A stretch of 64,000 nucleotides of DNA from an uncultured Oscillospiraceae bacterium (GTDB taxonomy: Bacteria > Bacillota > Clostridia > Oscillospirales > Oscillospiraceae): positions 1-64,000 of the forward strand of contig CANRMY010000002.1 of assembly GCA_947631845.1 (NCBI GenBank). Reading direction: 5' to 3'. Shown here in pieces: positions 36,553-44,465 of the stretch. A program made the position numbers and the translations under genes. Every line of letters begins with the position of its first letter. Position 1 is the first letter of the stretch. The notes under the pieces are model-generated. The model searched no databases. It was not told the DNA's origin and saw only the letters and a program-made list of their open reading frames with translations.

Positions 36553-38074
36553 ATTTGACCCCCCAAAGGCTCATGTTATAGCCCACCACGGAAAAGGTCA
36601 TCACGTCGGCGCCGGCCTCGTCCTTCATGGCGCAGAAAACGCCCTTGTACTCCTTATCGCCCAGGGTGATGGTGACAAAATAGGAGTCCTTGTCCATGGA
36701 CCAGGTGCCCTCCTCGTCCTCCACCTTGGCCTTGCCGCCCTTGTTCAGGTAGATGATCATGGGCTGGGAGATGGTCTTGCCGATGAAGGTGCCCTGGTTG
36801 ATGTAGAAGTAGCGGCCCGCCACCTCATCCTCGGAATAGCCGGTGGGGCTGACCGTCTCGCCCTGGGTCTGGTAGGGCAGCATGCAGGGCCAGCCGTCGG
36901 CGTTCAGCAGGTACTGGTGGACGCGGGGCGAGTGGGCCTCGGAATCCATGTCGAAGCGGGTGTGGTAGACGATATAGCGTCTGCCGTCGTCGTCGATGAG
37001 GGCGGAGTTATGGCCGGTGGCCATATAGGCCCTGGGCAGGCTGGGAAGCATGTAGTTGCCGGAGAGCTTCAGGCCGAAGTCGGCGTGGTTGCTCCGGTAA
37101 TCCGGGGCCTCGCCGTTCATGTCCACATAGGGCCCGTCGGGCTTTTCGGAGCGGAACACGCGCATCTGGTAGCCGCCCTCCCGCTGGAGGTTGCCGTAGG
37201 AGAGGAAGAGGTAGTAGTAACCGCTGTCCTTGTCGTAGAGGATGTAGGGGCCCTCGATGGACTTATGGCCGCCGCCCAGGAGCTTCTTGCCAAAGTAGGC
37301 GTCCACGTTGTTGTCCGGGTCATCGGCGGGGTGGATGACCTTGCCGGTCTCCTCGTCGACCTCCAAGAGGAAGATGCCGCCGGACCAGGAGCCGTACACC
37401 AGCCAGTCGTTGCCGTCGGCGTCGGTGAACAGGGTGGGGTCGATGGCATTGGGGTACTCCAGGTAATTGTAGCCCTGGCCGTTCACATAGCGGGAGAGGG
37501 CGGTCTCCTCGTCCACATAGTCCAGTACGTCGGTGTACTGGATGGTGTCCTCGTCAAAGCCGGAGTAGATGAGGGCGCCCTGCCACTCAAAATTGCCGTC
37601 GGGGGTGTCGGAGAAGGCATAACACAGGTTGGAGGCGTTGAAGGTGGAGGAGGTGCAGTAGTACATCACGTACTTGCCCAGCTTCTCGTTGTACTTCACG
37701 TCGGGGGCCCAGACGGCGTCGCCGGTGGCGGGGATGACGCTGGAGGTGGACCCGGTGTAGGCGAAGGCCTCCTTGGCCTTATTGTAGATGGCGCCGAAGA
37801 TGGGGTTGGCCGCGCCGTAGCCGTCGGACATCTTGGTCCAGTGAAACAGATCGGGGCCGGAGGCGGACGCCATATGGGAGCCGTAGATGTAATAGGTGTC
37901 CCCCACCCGCAGGATGGACGGGTCATGGACAGAGACGCCGGAGCCGACGTTCTGGGTGGGGATGCCGCTCATATCCACGGTGAAGTCATAATCCGGCTCG
38001 GCGGGGGCGCAGGAGGCCAGCGCCAGCACGATCATCACCGCCGCCAGAAGGGCGGAAAGGGCTCGTTTCTTCAT
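36533..38074 (-). CDS. Secreted GH43 endo-arabinanase-like lipoprotein (513 aa)
   Basis: Signal peptide with lipobox LALASC (Cys about 22), so it acts on the outer face of the membrane. GH43 propeller motifs: SVHDPSILRVGDTYYIYGSH, DAVWAPDVKYNEKLGKY, YPNAIDPTLFTDADGNDW and general acid in GGHKSIEGPYILY, then YMATGHNSALIDDDG. The C-terminal ~110 residues (MIIYLNKGGKAKVEDEEGTW) match the beta-sandwich that follows many arabinanase domains. AAAGGAG precedes the ATG. Its promoter is a perfect consensus. Most likely it cuts 1,5-alpha-L-arabinan into oligosaccharides for import. Confidence 0.9.
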   Translation of the reverse strand: MKKRALSALLAAVMIVLALASCAPAEPDYDFTVDMSGIPTQNVGSGVSVHDPSILRVGDTYYIYGSHMASASGPDLFHWTKMSDGYGAANPIFGAIYNKAKEAFAYTGSTSSVIPATGDAVWAPDVKYNEKLGKYVMYYCTSSTFNASNLCYAFSDTPDGNFEWQGALIYSGFDEDTIQYTDVLDYVDEETALSRYVNGQGYNYLEYPNAIDPTLFTDADGNDWLVYGSWSGGIFLLEVDEETGKVIHPADDPDNNVDAYFGKKLLGGGHKSIEGPYILYDKDSGYYYLFLSYGNLQREGGYQMRVFRSEKPDGPYVDMNGEAPDYRSNHADFGLKLSGNYMLPSLPRAYMATGHNSALIDDDGRRYIVYHTRFDMDSEAHSPRVHQYLLNADGWPCMLPYQTQGETVSPTGYSEDEVAGRYFYINQGTFIGKTISQPMIIYLNKGGKAKVEDEEGTWSMDKDSYFVTITLGDKEYKGVFCAMKDEAGADVMTFSVVGYNMSLWGVKYDTAAE

Positions 38075-38131
38075 ATACGGTTCTCCTTTACTGATAAAAT
38101 AGCGGATCGCGTATCCGAAAAATTACATATA

Positions 38132-38160
38132 ATTATAAATGTATTTTTTTGATATGTCAA
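38132..38160 (-). promoter_or_regulatory. Perfect consensus promoter of the GH43 lipoprotein gene
   Basis: Minus strand TTGACA (38155-38160), 17 bp, TATAAT (38132-38137). The start site is near 38125, about 50 bases before the start codon. It lies just outside the island that begins at 38187. Confidence 0.85.
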
Positions 38161-38332
38161 TACCCTGGCGAGGGGTTTATAAGGTGTCCGCCCTTATAGG
38201 GCGGACGGGGATTTGCTTTTCTCCTTTTGGATTTCCAAAAGGAGAAAGGAAACAAAAGAGGAAAAGAAACCAGAGGGGGCTTTCCACGTCGTCGCGGAAC
38301 CGGCGATGGCTCGGGCTGCAAGTGTTCGCCCT

Positions 38333-38388
38333 CACTCGCACGGTTCGCTCCTCCTTTCCCCACGCGGCGACAGCCGCGCGGGGGCCCC
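38333..38388. repeat. Hairpin-rich intergenic repeat, copy 2
   Basis: 56 bp, the same length as 8529-8584, with shared CACTCG start, TTCGCTC-TCCT core and CCCCACGCG..CGCGCGGGGGCCCC end; the bases between the arms differ. Confidence 0.6.
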
Positions 38389-38518
38389 GCCCCTCTGGAC
38401 TCCCCCTTAAAACGACCACACAGGGGCGTGCGAGCCCCTATGTGGAGAACCCCAGGGAACGCCCGCAAGAAGGCTGTTGCGGGGAATGGGACATTCCCAC
38501 GCACGCGGTTTTCCTTTT

Positions 38519-38931
38519 GTACGGGCCGGACACCTGGCCGGCCCGTGTATCGAATTCCTCAAAAGCTTTCAATCAGCGCTGTAGGGGCCGCCTCTCCAGG
38601 CGGCCCGCCGATATCCCGAGGCATTACTGTAGGGGCCAGAGACCCGCTCGGCCCATCCACCGAATTCCTGAACATCTTTCGTTAGACGCCGTAGGGGCGG
38701 CCTCTCTTGGCCGCCCGATTTTTAAATAGGCGGCGAAGCCGCAACCTTTTTGGAGGAGGGCGATGCATAAATTCGTAGAAACGGGCCGCCTGGAGAGGCG
38801 GCCCCTACAAGGTTGTACGATAGATTTTCAGGAATTCATGGGCCGTCGAGGGCGGCGGCCCGTACGGCGATGGGGGTGGATTTTCGTGGAATTTGATGGT
38901 GCGTCGGGCCGGCCGGGTGTCCGGCCCGTAC
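38519..38931. repeat. Seven GTAGGGGC/GTACGGGC hairpin units in mirrored orientation
   Basis: Units of ~26-27 bp, each a short palindrome opening GTA(G/C)GGGC and closing with GCCC(G), lie at 38519-38545, 38581-38607, 38629-38655 (degenerate) and 38691-38717 in one orientation. They recur at 38782-38808, 38840-38865 and 38905-38931 in the other. GAATTCCT(C/G)AA follows units 1 and 3 and its reverse complement precedes unit 6, so the cluster is roughly mirror-symmetric around 38740. Confidence 0.7.
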
Positions 38932-39251
38932 AGAAACGATGTTTTCGAACACCACACGATTATCACCGCACCAGCGCGGCCCGAAAGAGGACATCACGCC
39001 TCATTGATAGAGCGGTGAGCGGCTAAGCGGGTTAGGCGCAGAGACAATACGACGACATACCGCGCGGATATGAATGGGACCATGGGTATCGTCCATTGCC
39101 GCGGGAGCCGGACCGCCGTAATAAAGCTTGGGCCCGGTTCACCACCGGGCCCAAAAAATTGTTTTTCTCCTCTTTGTTACTTTCTCCTCTTTTGTCAACA
39201 CAAAAGAGGAGAAAGTAAATCTTCCCCGCCTTTTTAAGGGCGGATAACCAT

Positions 39252-41363
39252 TTATTCAGCTTTTGTCAGGGCCCAGTCGTCGAAGGCGCCCCACGCGCCG
39301 GCTCCGGCGGAGACGGACACGCCCAGGGTCACCTCACACGTCTCCGTCACGGTGAAGGTGATCTCCGGCTGCTGCCAGTTGAGGTAGCCGTCCAGGTCAA
39401 AGCTCTGCTTCTGCTCGCCCTGGGGCGTTCTCACGAAGATATAGGTGTCGTGCTCGCCCATATCGCCGCCCTGTCCGTAGAGGTAGAAGGTGTATGTCCC
39501 CGGCTCTACCGTCACGGCGGCGGTGGTCACGGCGTTCTCAAAGGCGGTGCTCTTCCAGAAGTGGAGGCACCAGCTGCCGCCGTGGACGTTCCCGGCGTTG
39601 CCGCTCTTGTTGTTGATGCCGTCGCCGGGCCAGTTCTCCACGGTGTAGCCCTCAGCGCCGTCCTCAAAGCCGCCGTTGGGCAGCAGGGACGGGAGCGCGG
39701 GGCGCTCCACCTTCACATAGGTGAACGTCCACACCTTGCCGTCACCGTCGTCGATCCAGCCCTTGATATACCACTCGCCGGGGCTGGACGTGTCGATGGA
39801 ACCGGCGTCCAGCCAGGTGACGGCCGCCGTCTCCCGCTGTCCGCTGAGGCGTCCCACCTCCAGGGTGGCGGGCAGCTCCACCGGATCGCCCACGGTCACG
39901 GTGAGGCTGGCGGTGGGCACGTCCACGATACGGTCGGGATACCCGGTGGTGCCGGTGGTCATGTACTTGAACACGTTCAAAGACTCCAGGGGCTTGCCGT
40001 CGAAGTCGAACATGGCCTTGTTGTTCATATCCGGCCCGCCGTAGCCGCCGTTGGCGGCGTTGGGGTCGTAGTCCTGGGCGCAGCTGGAGGCCCAGCCGGA
40101 GCCGCACTCGTCCCAGATGCGCTTGTTCTCCTGAACGGCGGCCTCCCGCTCCGCGCCGGTGAGCCCGGAGATGTTCCGCACGGGGATCCAGGCGTTCTCC
40201 CAGTAGAAGAGGCCGATGCCGGCCTGCCCGATCCCGTGGACGGCCTGGGCCACGGCGGCGTACTCAGTGGCCTGGCCCTGAGGGCTGACGGCGTACTCGG
40301 TGGGGGCGTTGGCGTTGGAGCCGTCTCCGTCCTCGGCGGTGTAGGGGGCCCTGGTCTCGGCCACCATGACCTTCACACCGTACTTGTCCGCCACGGACTT
40401 GAGCTTGCCGGCCATATTCTCGACGGAGCCGTGCCACTGGGGATAATAGGAGGTGGCGAACACGTCGAACTGGACGCCGCCGTCCCGCAGATGGCCCGCG
40501 ATGCCGTCAAAGTCCGCGCTCTGCGGGGACTCCATATGGACGCAGGTGAGGATGGTGAGGCCCCGGGCCTCCCCCGCCGCGTGGACGGCGTCGCACCCGG
40601 CGTTATAGAGCTTGAGCATATTGGGCCATTCCTTCTCGCCGCAGATGCCCACGGTCGTCTCGTTGCCCACCTGCACCATGCCCACGTCCACGCCCGCGTC
40701 CAGCAGGGTGTTGAGGCTGTCGGTGGTGAAATTGCCCAGGGCCTTGGCCTTGGCGTCGATGTCCAGGCCCTCCCAGGCCTTGGGGACCAGCTGGCGGGAG
40801 GGGTCGGCCCAGAAGTCGGAGTAGTGGAAGTCGATGAGCACCCGGATCCCCGCGTCCGTGGCCCACTTGCCCATGGTCACGGCGGAGGCCAGGTCGTTGT
40901 TGCCGCCGCCGTAGCCGTTGCCGTCGGCGTCATAGGGGTCGTTCCAGACCCGCAGGCGGATCCAGTTGCAGCCGGCCTCGTGGAGCAGCTTCATGAAGTT
41001 CGCGCCCTGCTCCTCCACGCTCTCCCCCAGGGAGTTCCCGTCCCAGTCCTTGAACCGGACCCCGGAGTTCAGCACCACCAGCAGGGAGGACACGTCGGTC
41101 CCCCGGATAAAGCTCTCGTCCGCCGTGACAAAGGGGACATAGAGGCCCGCGTTCACAGGCTCCGGCGTCTCCTCCGGCGTTGTGTCCGGCGCGGAGGTGT
41201 CAGGCGCCTGGGTGTCCGGCGTCTGGGTGTCGGTCCCGGTGTCCGTCGAATCCCCGGTATCCCCGGCGGTGTCCCGGCCTCCCCCGCCGCAGGCGGCTGT
41301 TCCCAGGCACAGGGAAAGCGCCAGCAGAAGGCACAAGGCCGCGCGTATGCCCGTTTCCCTCAT
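39252..41363 (-). CDS. GH53 endo-beta-1,4-galactanase lipoprotein (703 aa)
   Basis: Degrades beta-1,4-galactan side chains outside the cell. The signal peptide has lipobox GTAAC (Cys about 25), followed by a Thr/Asp/Pro-rich linker. The GH53 domain spans about 80-440: FIRGTDVSSLLVVLNSGVRF, NWIRLRVWNDPYDADGNGYG, LIDFHYSDFWADP, acid/base Glu in VGMVQVGNETTVG, nucleophile Glu in VMVAETRAPYT, and FYWENAWIPV. A Big_4-like domain follows (LPATLEVGRLSGQRETAAVT), and a C-terminal carbohydrate-binding sandwich (about 565-703: LPNGGFEDGAEGYTVENWPG). AAGGAGGAG precedes the ATG. It extends the locus to galactan. Confidence 0.93.
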   Translation of the reverse strand: MRETGIRAALCLLLALSLCLGTAACGGGGRDTAGDTGDSTDTGTDTQTPDTQAPDTSAPDTTPEETPEPVNAGLYVPFVTADESFIRGTDVSSLLVVLNSGVRFKDWDGNSLGESVEEQGANFMKLLHEAGCNWIRLRVWNDPYDADGNGYGGGNNDLASAVTMGKWATDAGIRVLIDFHYSDFWADPSRQLVPKAWEGLDIDAKAKALGNFTTDSLNTLLDAGVDVGMVQVGNETTVGICGEKEWPNMLKLYNAGCDAVHAAGEARGLTILTCVHMESPQSADFDGIAGHLRDGGVQFDVFATSYYPQWHGSVENMAGKLKSVADKYGVKVMVAETRAPYTAEDGDGSNANAPTEYAVSPQGQATEYAAVAQAVHGIGQAGIGLFYWENAWIPVRNISGLTGAEREAAVQENKRIWDECGSGWASSCAQDYDPNAANGGYGGPDMNNKAMFDFDGKPLESLNVFKYMTTGTTGYPDRIVDVPTASLTVTVGDPVELPATLEVGRLSGQRETAAVTWLDAGSIDTSSPGEWYIKGWIDDGDGKVWTFTYVKVERPALPSLLPNGGFEDGAEGYTVENWPGDGINNKSGNAGNVHGGSWCLHFWKSTAFENAVTTAAVTVEPGTYTFYLYGQGGDMGEHDTYIFVRTPQGEQKQSFDLDGYLNWQQPEITFTVTETCEVTLGVSVSAGAGAWGAFDDWALTKAE

Positions 41364-41416
41364 TTTTCGCTCCTCCTTATTCTCTCTCCGGCCCCGGAGG
41401 GCCGCGATCTCCCTTT

Positions 41417-41445
41417 ATTATCGCATTTTTTCCGCCGGATTGCAA
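41417..41445 (-). promoter_or_regulatory. Predicted promoter of the GH53 gene
   Basis: Minus strand TTGCAA (41440-41445), 17 bp, GATAAT (41417-41422), 54 bases before the start codon. Confidence 0.65.
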
Positions 41446-41469
41446 GCGTTTTCCCGTTTTTCGCCAATT

Positions 41470-42753
41470 TTACCGGCCCGCCGTCTCCAGCTCGGCCAGG
41501 GAGACGTCCCGGTCGTGGCGGATGGGCTTCCACCGGACGCGCATGAAGAGGGAGACGATGGAGACGGGCACCCCCGTCAGCGTGAAGAAGGGCCACAGAA
41601 GCACATAGAGGATCAGCCTGCCCGTGCCGCAGCGGATGTGGCGGCGCTCCCGGAGGACCACCGCCGCCCCCTCGGCCACGGTGCCAAGCCAGGACACCGC
41701 CAGGGCGGACAGGAGCCCCGGCACGGCGGCGAAGGGCGCGGCCAGCACCGCCAGCGGGGCCTGGGCCGTCAGGAGCCGGGAGACGAACATGGCCACCGTG
41801 TAGACGATGGAGATCAGCGCCGAGATCAGCGAGTAGGGCAGTATGTAAAAGAACAGATCGTAGCAGGAGAACCGCCGCTCCCGGCAGGTGAAGATCCCCC
41901 GCAGGAGCTTGGGGAACAGCAGGAAGAAGCAGGCAAGCCGCCCCTTGGCCCAACGGAGCCGCTGGCGGAGCATGACGCCCACGGAGTAGGGCTGCTCGTC
42001 GAAAAACTCCGCCGCCTCGCAAAAGTCGATCTTCACGCCTTTGGCGACGCCGGAGAGGCAGAGCTGCGTGTCCTCCGTCAGGCACGTCCAGTGCCAGCCG
42101 TCCCGTAAAAGACGGGAGGACATGGCGTAGCCGGTGCCGGCGATGTGGGTGCTCTGGCGGAAGAAGGCCCTGGGCCGGTGCATGGTCATGGTGGCCTCAT
42201 AAAAGTGGATCCCGTAGGCGGCGGAGATGAAATTGGTATCAAAATTTTTCGTGTTCCGGTAGCCCACAGCCATGTCCCCGCCCTGGTCAAAGGCCCGGTT
42301 GATCTGCGTGACGAAATCCCGTGCCAGCAGGTTGTCCGCATCGAAAAAGAGGTAGGCATCCACGCTCTCGATGCCGTAGTCCCGCCGGATCTGCTCAAAA
42401 AGCCACTCCAGCGCCCAGCCCTTCCGGGCCTTCACGGGGTCGTGGCGCTCGTAGACCACCGCGCCCTTCTCCCGGCAGATCCTGGCCGTGCCGTCGGTGC
42501 AGTTGTCCGCCACCACGAAGACCCGCAGCAGGGACGGGTCGTAGTCCTGGAGGGCGATGCTGTCCAACAGCTTGCCGATGACCCGCTCCTCGTTGCGGGC
42601 CGCGATGACGATGCCGTAGGTGTGGTCTTTCCGGGCCGGCGGGTAAATTTTGGCTTTTGTAAAAAAGCCGGCCAGGAAGAAAACTACCCGGTAGGCGATG
42701 AGGACCGAGTAGGCCGTCAGCAGGACGGAGCCGATCTTCTGTAAAAGCTCCAT
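41470..42753 (-). CDS. Membrane glycosyltransferase family 2 (427 aa)
   Basis: Processive or polyprenol-linked GT2 enzyme. One N-terminal helix; GT-A domain with IVIAARNEERVIGKLLDSI, VVADNCTDGTA, the metal-binding DAYLFFDADN, TCLTEDTQLCL and the QRLRWAKGRL (Q-x-x-R-W) acceptor motif; and about four C-terminal helices. This resembles cellulose-synthase-like or hyaluronan-synthase-like enzymes, but the product sugar cannot be told. Its ribosome site is CAGGAG. No glycan-export or PilZ partner is adjacent. It is preceded by its own promoter and lies between the GH53 gene and an M14 peptidase. Confidence 0.88.
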   Translation of the reverse strand: MELLQKIGSVLLTAYSVLIAYRVVFFLAGFFTKAKIYPPARKDHTYGIVIAARNEERVIGKLLDSIALQDYDPSLLRVFVVADNCTDGTARICREKGAVVYERHDPVKARKGWALEWLFEQIRRDYGIESVDAYLFFDADNLLARDFVTQINRAFDQGGDMAVGYRNTKNFDTNFISAAYGIHFYEATMTMHRPRAFFRQSTHIAGTGYAMSSRLLRDGWHWTCLTEDTQLCLSGVAKGVKIDFCEAAEFFDEQPYSVGVMLRQRLRWAKGRLACFFLLFPKLLRGIFTCRERRFSCYDLFFYILPYSLISALISIVYTVAMFVSRLLTAQAPLAVLAAPFAAVPGLLSALAVSWLGTVAEGAAVVLRERRHIRCGTGRLILYVLLWPFFTLTGVPVSIVSLFMRVRWKPIRHDRDVSLAELETAGR

Positions 42754-42811
42754 GGGAAAATATCTCCTGTAAAAATAACCGGAATTTTATATAGGGAATG
42801 AATCCGCGGAT

Positions 42812-42840
42812 ATTTTATCATACCGCCTTCCCCGGCGCAA
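42812..42840 (-). promoter_or_regulatory. Predicted promoter of the glycosyltransferase gene
   Basis: Minus strand TTGCGC (42835-42840), 17 bp, TAAAAT (42812-42817), identical hexamers and spacing to 2887-2915. Confidence 0.55.
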
Positions 42841-42888
42841 CAGGAGAAACATTAAAAACTCTTAAGATTACCTTGAGAAATTTATATT

Positions 42889-44178
42889 TTATAATGTGGC
42901 CGTCAGCCCCAGCGTCAGGATCCCCTCGTTTTCCGCGTAGATCTCCGGGAACTGCGAAAGGGGCAGGGGCGCGGTACCGATCCCCGCCTCCACGGTGTAG
43001 CCGGGGCGGTCATAGTCCTGGATGAACCAGTCCTTGTACCCGGCGTAGCCCGAGGCCGTGGGCGTCAGCTCCACCCGGTAGCCGCTGACGGCGGCTAATT
43101 TTTGGGCGATCTCGTAGGAGTCCGGCGGCAGATAATCTAAATATTTCCAATAAATCACCCGTCCCTGGGTGTGATAGGAGATGGTCAGGGAGAAATCCTG
43201 GCGGCGGGTCAGGTTGTAGGCGGCGCGGCTCTCCGGGATCTCCAGGGGCGCGGCCCCCACATAATCCCGGGGCGCCGGGGAAACATAGCCCTGGGCGAAC
43301 TTGATCTCCCTAGCCTCGCTCCACCCGGCGGGATATTGCAGATTGGGATCCACGCCGTTGATGTTGGCCTTCCAGCCCTCCGGGAAGGGGATGGCCGGGT
43401 ACGCCGCCGCGATGGCCCGCGCCCCCTCAAAATAGGGGCCGCTGTCCGTCTCCCCGGTCACCAGCGCCACCCCGTCGGGGTTGACCATGGGCATCATATA
43501 TAAGGTGGTCTGCTCATAGAGGCTCCGGGCGTTCTGTCCGAACACGGTACCGCCCAAGACATAGCTCTTGGCGTATTTTTCCAAAAACGTCATGAGCAGG
43601 GGGCTGGTGATCCACTCGTTGGCGTGGTGGGCGGCGTTGTAAAAGACCTGGTGGCCGCCGGCGCCCAGGGTGAGCAGGTGCAGGGGCCGGCCCATGACGC
43701 TCCTGCCGGCGGCGGAGACGCCCAGGAAGGGGTACCGGACGGCCAGGCCCCTGACGCACACGTCCAGATACGCCGGGGTGAAGGGGATCCGGGCCGACAC
43801 CACGTCAAAGGCCCGGGGGATCACCACCCGGGAGCCCACGGCCAGGCGCAGGGGATCCACATCCGGGTTGGCCGTCTCCACGGCGCGGACGGTGGCGCCG
43901 TAGGCCCGGGCCAGGCCATAGAGCGTGTCGCCGGGGCGCACGGTCCGCAGGAAGTACCCCGTGAGCCAGCTCTCCAGCGACGCCCAGGCGGCCGGCCCCG
44001 CCACGCCGTCGGGGGCCAGGCCGAAGGCGCTCTGGTACGCTCTCAGCGCCCGCTGGGCCTGGGTGCCAAAGATCCCGTCCAGCGCCCCGGTGTAGTAGCC
44101 CGCCCGGGACAGGGCCAGCTCCATCATACTGACAAACGGCCCCGCTGAGCCGCGCCGCAGTACCTTATATTCCGCCAT
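42889..44178 (-). CDS. PG-binding / LysM / M14 zinc carboxypeptidase-like peptidase (429 aa)
   Basis: Probable gamma-D-glutamyl-diamino-acid peptidase acting on cell-wall stem peptides. Order: peptidoglycan-binding domain 1 (about 5-70, GYYTGALDGIFGTQAQRALR), LysM (about 76-122, TVRPGDTLYGLARAYGATVR), then an M14 domain. Zinc ligands sit in AAHHANEWITSPLLM (H..E) and LTISYHTQGRVIYW (His), and the catalytic Glu in YTVEAGIGTAPL. There is no N-terminal signal peptide, so it may act in the forespore/mother-cell space or be released otherwise. AGGAGG precedes the ATG. It is divergent from spoIVB, which fits a sporulation or spore-cortex role (inference). Confidence 0.9.
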   Translation of the reverse strand: MAEYKVLRRGSAGPFVSMMELALSRAGYYTGALDGIFGTQAQRALRAYQSAFGLAPDGVAGPAAWASLESWLTGYFLRTVRPGDTLYGLARAYGATVRAVETANPDVDPLRLAVGSRVVIPRAFDVVSARIPFTPAYLDVCVRGLAVRYPFLGVSAAGRSVMGRPLHLLTLGAGGHQVFYNAAHHANEWITSPLLMTFLEKYAKSYVLGGTVFGQNARSLYEQTTLYMMPMVNPDGVALVTGETDSGPYFEGARAIAAAYPAIPFPEGWKANINGVDPNLQYPAGWSEAREIKFAQGYVSPAPRDYVGAAPLEIPESRAAYNLTRRQDFSLTISYHTQGRVIYWKYLDYLPPDSYEIAQKLAAVSGYRVELTPTASGYAGYKDWFIQDYDRPGYTVEAGIGTAPLPLSQFPEIYAENEGILTLGLTATL

Positions 44179-44465
44179 AAAAGCCTCCTATGGGAATTTG
44201 TGAGGATTGATTTCACCCCTATCCTATGCGCCCCATTTTTGGAAAATCCCGGCAAAGAACGTATTGTGAAAACGGGTCATATTTACCCCACCTCGCCGGA
44301 AAAAGCCCGCGCCGCCCCGGCTGGATGTCCCGCCCAGTCCAAAACCGAAAAGTATTTCTACACACGCCCGTTTCCGCGCGGGACATATTAAAGGGCAGCG
44401 GAGGTCCGGCGGAACGGACCTTCGCGCCAAAAACTTCGAAATACGCAAGGGGGAGCAGGGTAAAT

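Larger units (their letters stand above)
38187..39244. mobile_element. 1.06 kb non-coding island bounded by imperfect terminal inverted repeats
   Basis: Both ends start inward with TCCGCCCTTA and continue with alignable sequence for about 75-80 bp: a GGCGG/GGGG block, GATTT(G/A)CTTT, and a CTCCTTTTG..CAAAAGGAG-type palindrome (left 38187-38265, right about 39165-39244 reversed). Each end also folds into hairpins. Inside there is no convincing gene but the hairpin cluster at 38519-38931, a CACACAGGGGC/GCCCCTATGTG-like stem near 38410-38440, copy 2 of the hydratase-spacer repeat (38333-38388) and a GGGCCCGG hairpin near 39128-39152. It looks like a MITE-like or composite repetitive insertion; a target-site duplication was not evident. 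Confidence 0.5.

Noticed and set aside
38519..38931. CRISPR-like array
   Set aside because: Units are palindromes of varying sequence in two orientations with irregular spacing, and no cas genes are nearby.
38157..39026. Several 65-196 codon frames within the 38.2-39.0 kb island
   Set aside because: They run through palindromic repeats, encode Arg/Pro/Gly-rich sequence and conflict with each other on both strands.
39126..39154. GGGCCCGG hairpin as terminator of the GH53 gene
   Set aside because: The A run lies on the wrong side for a leftward transcript, and it belongs to the island's repeat content.
44380..44400. CATATTA as a sigma-G type -10 box for spoIVB
   Set aside because: No matching -35 element at 17-18 bp, so the assignment would be guesswork.
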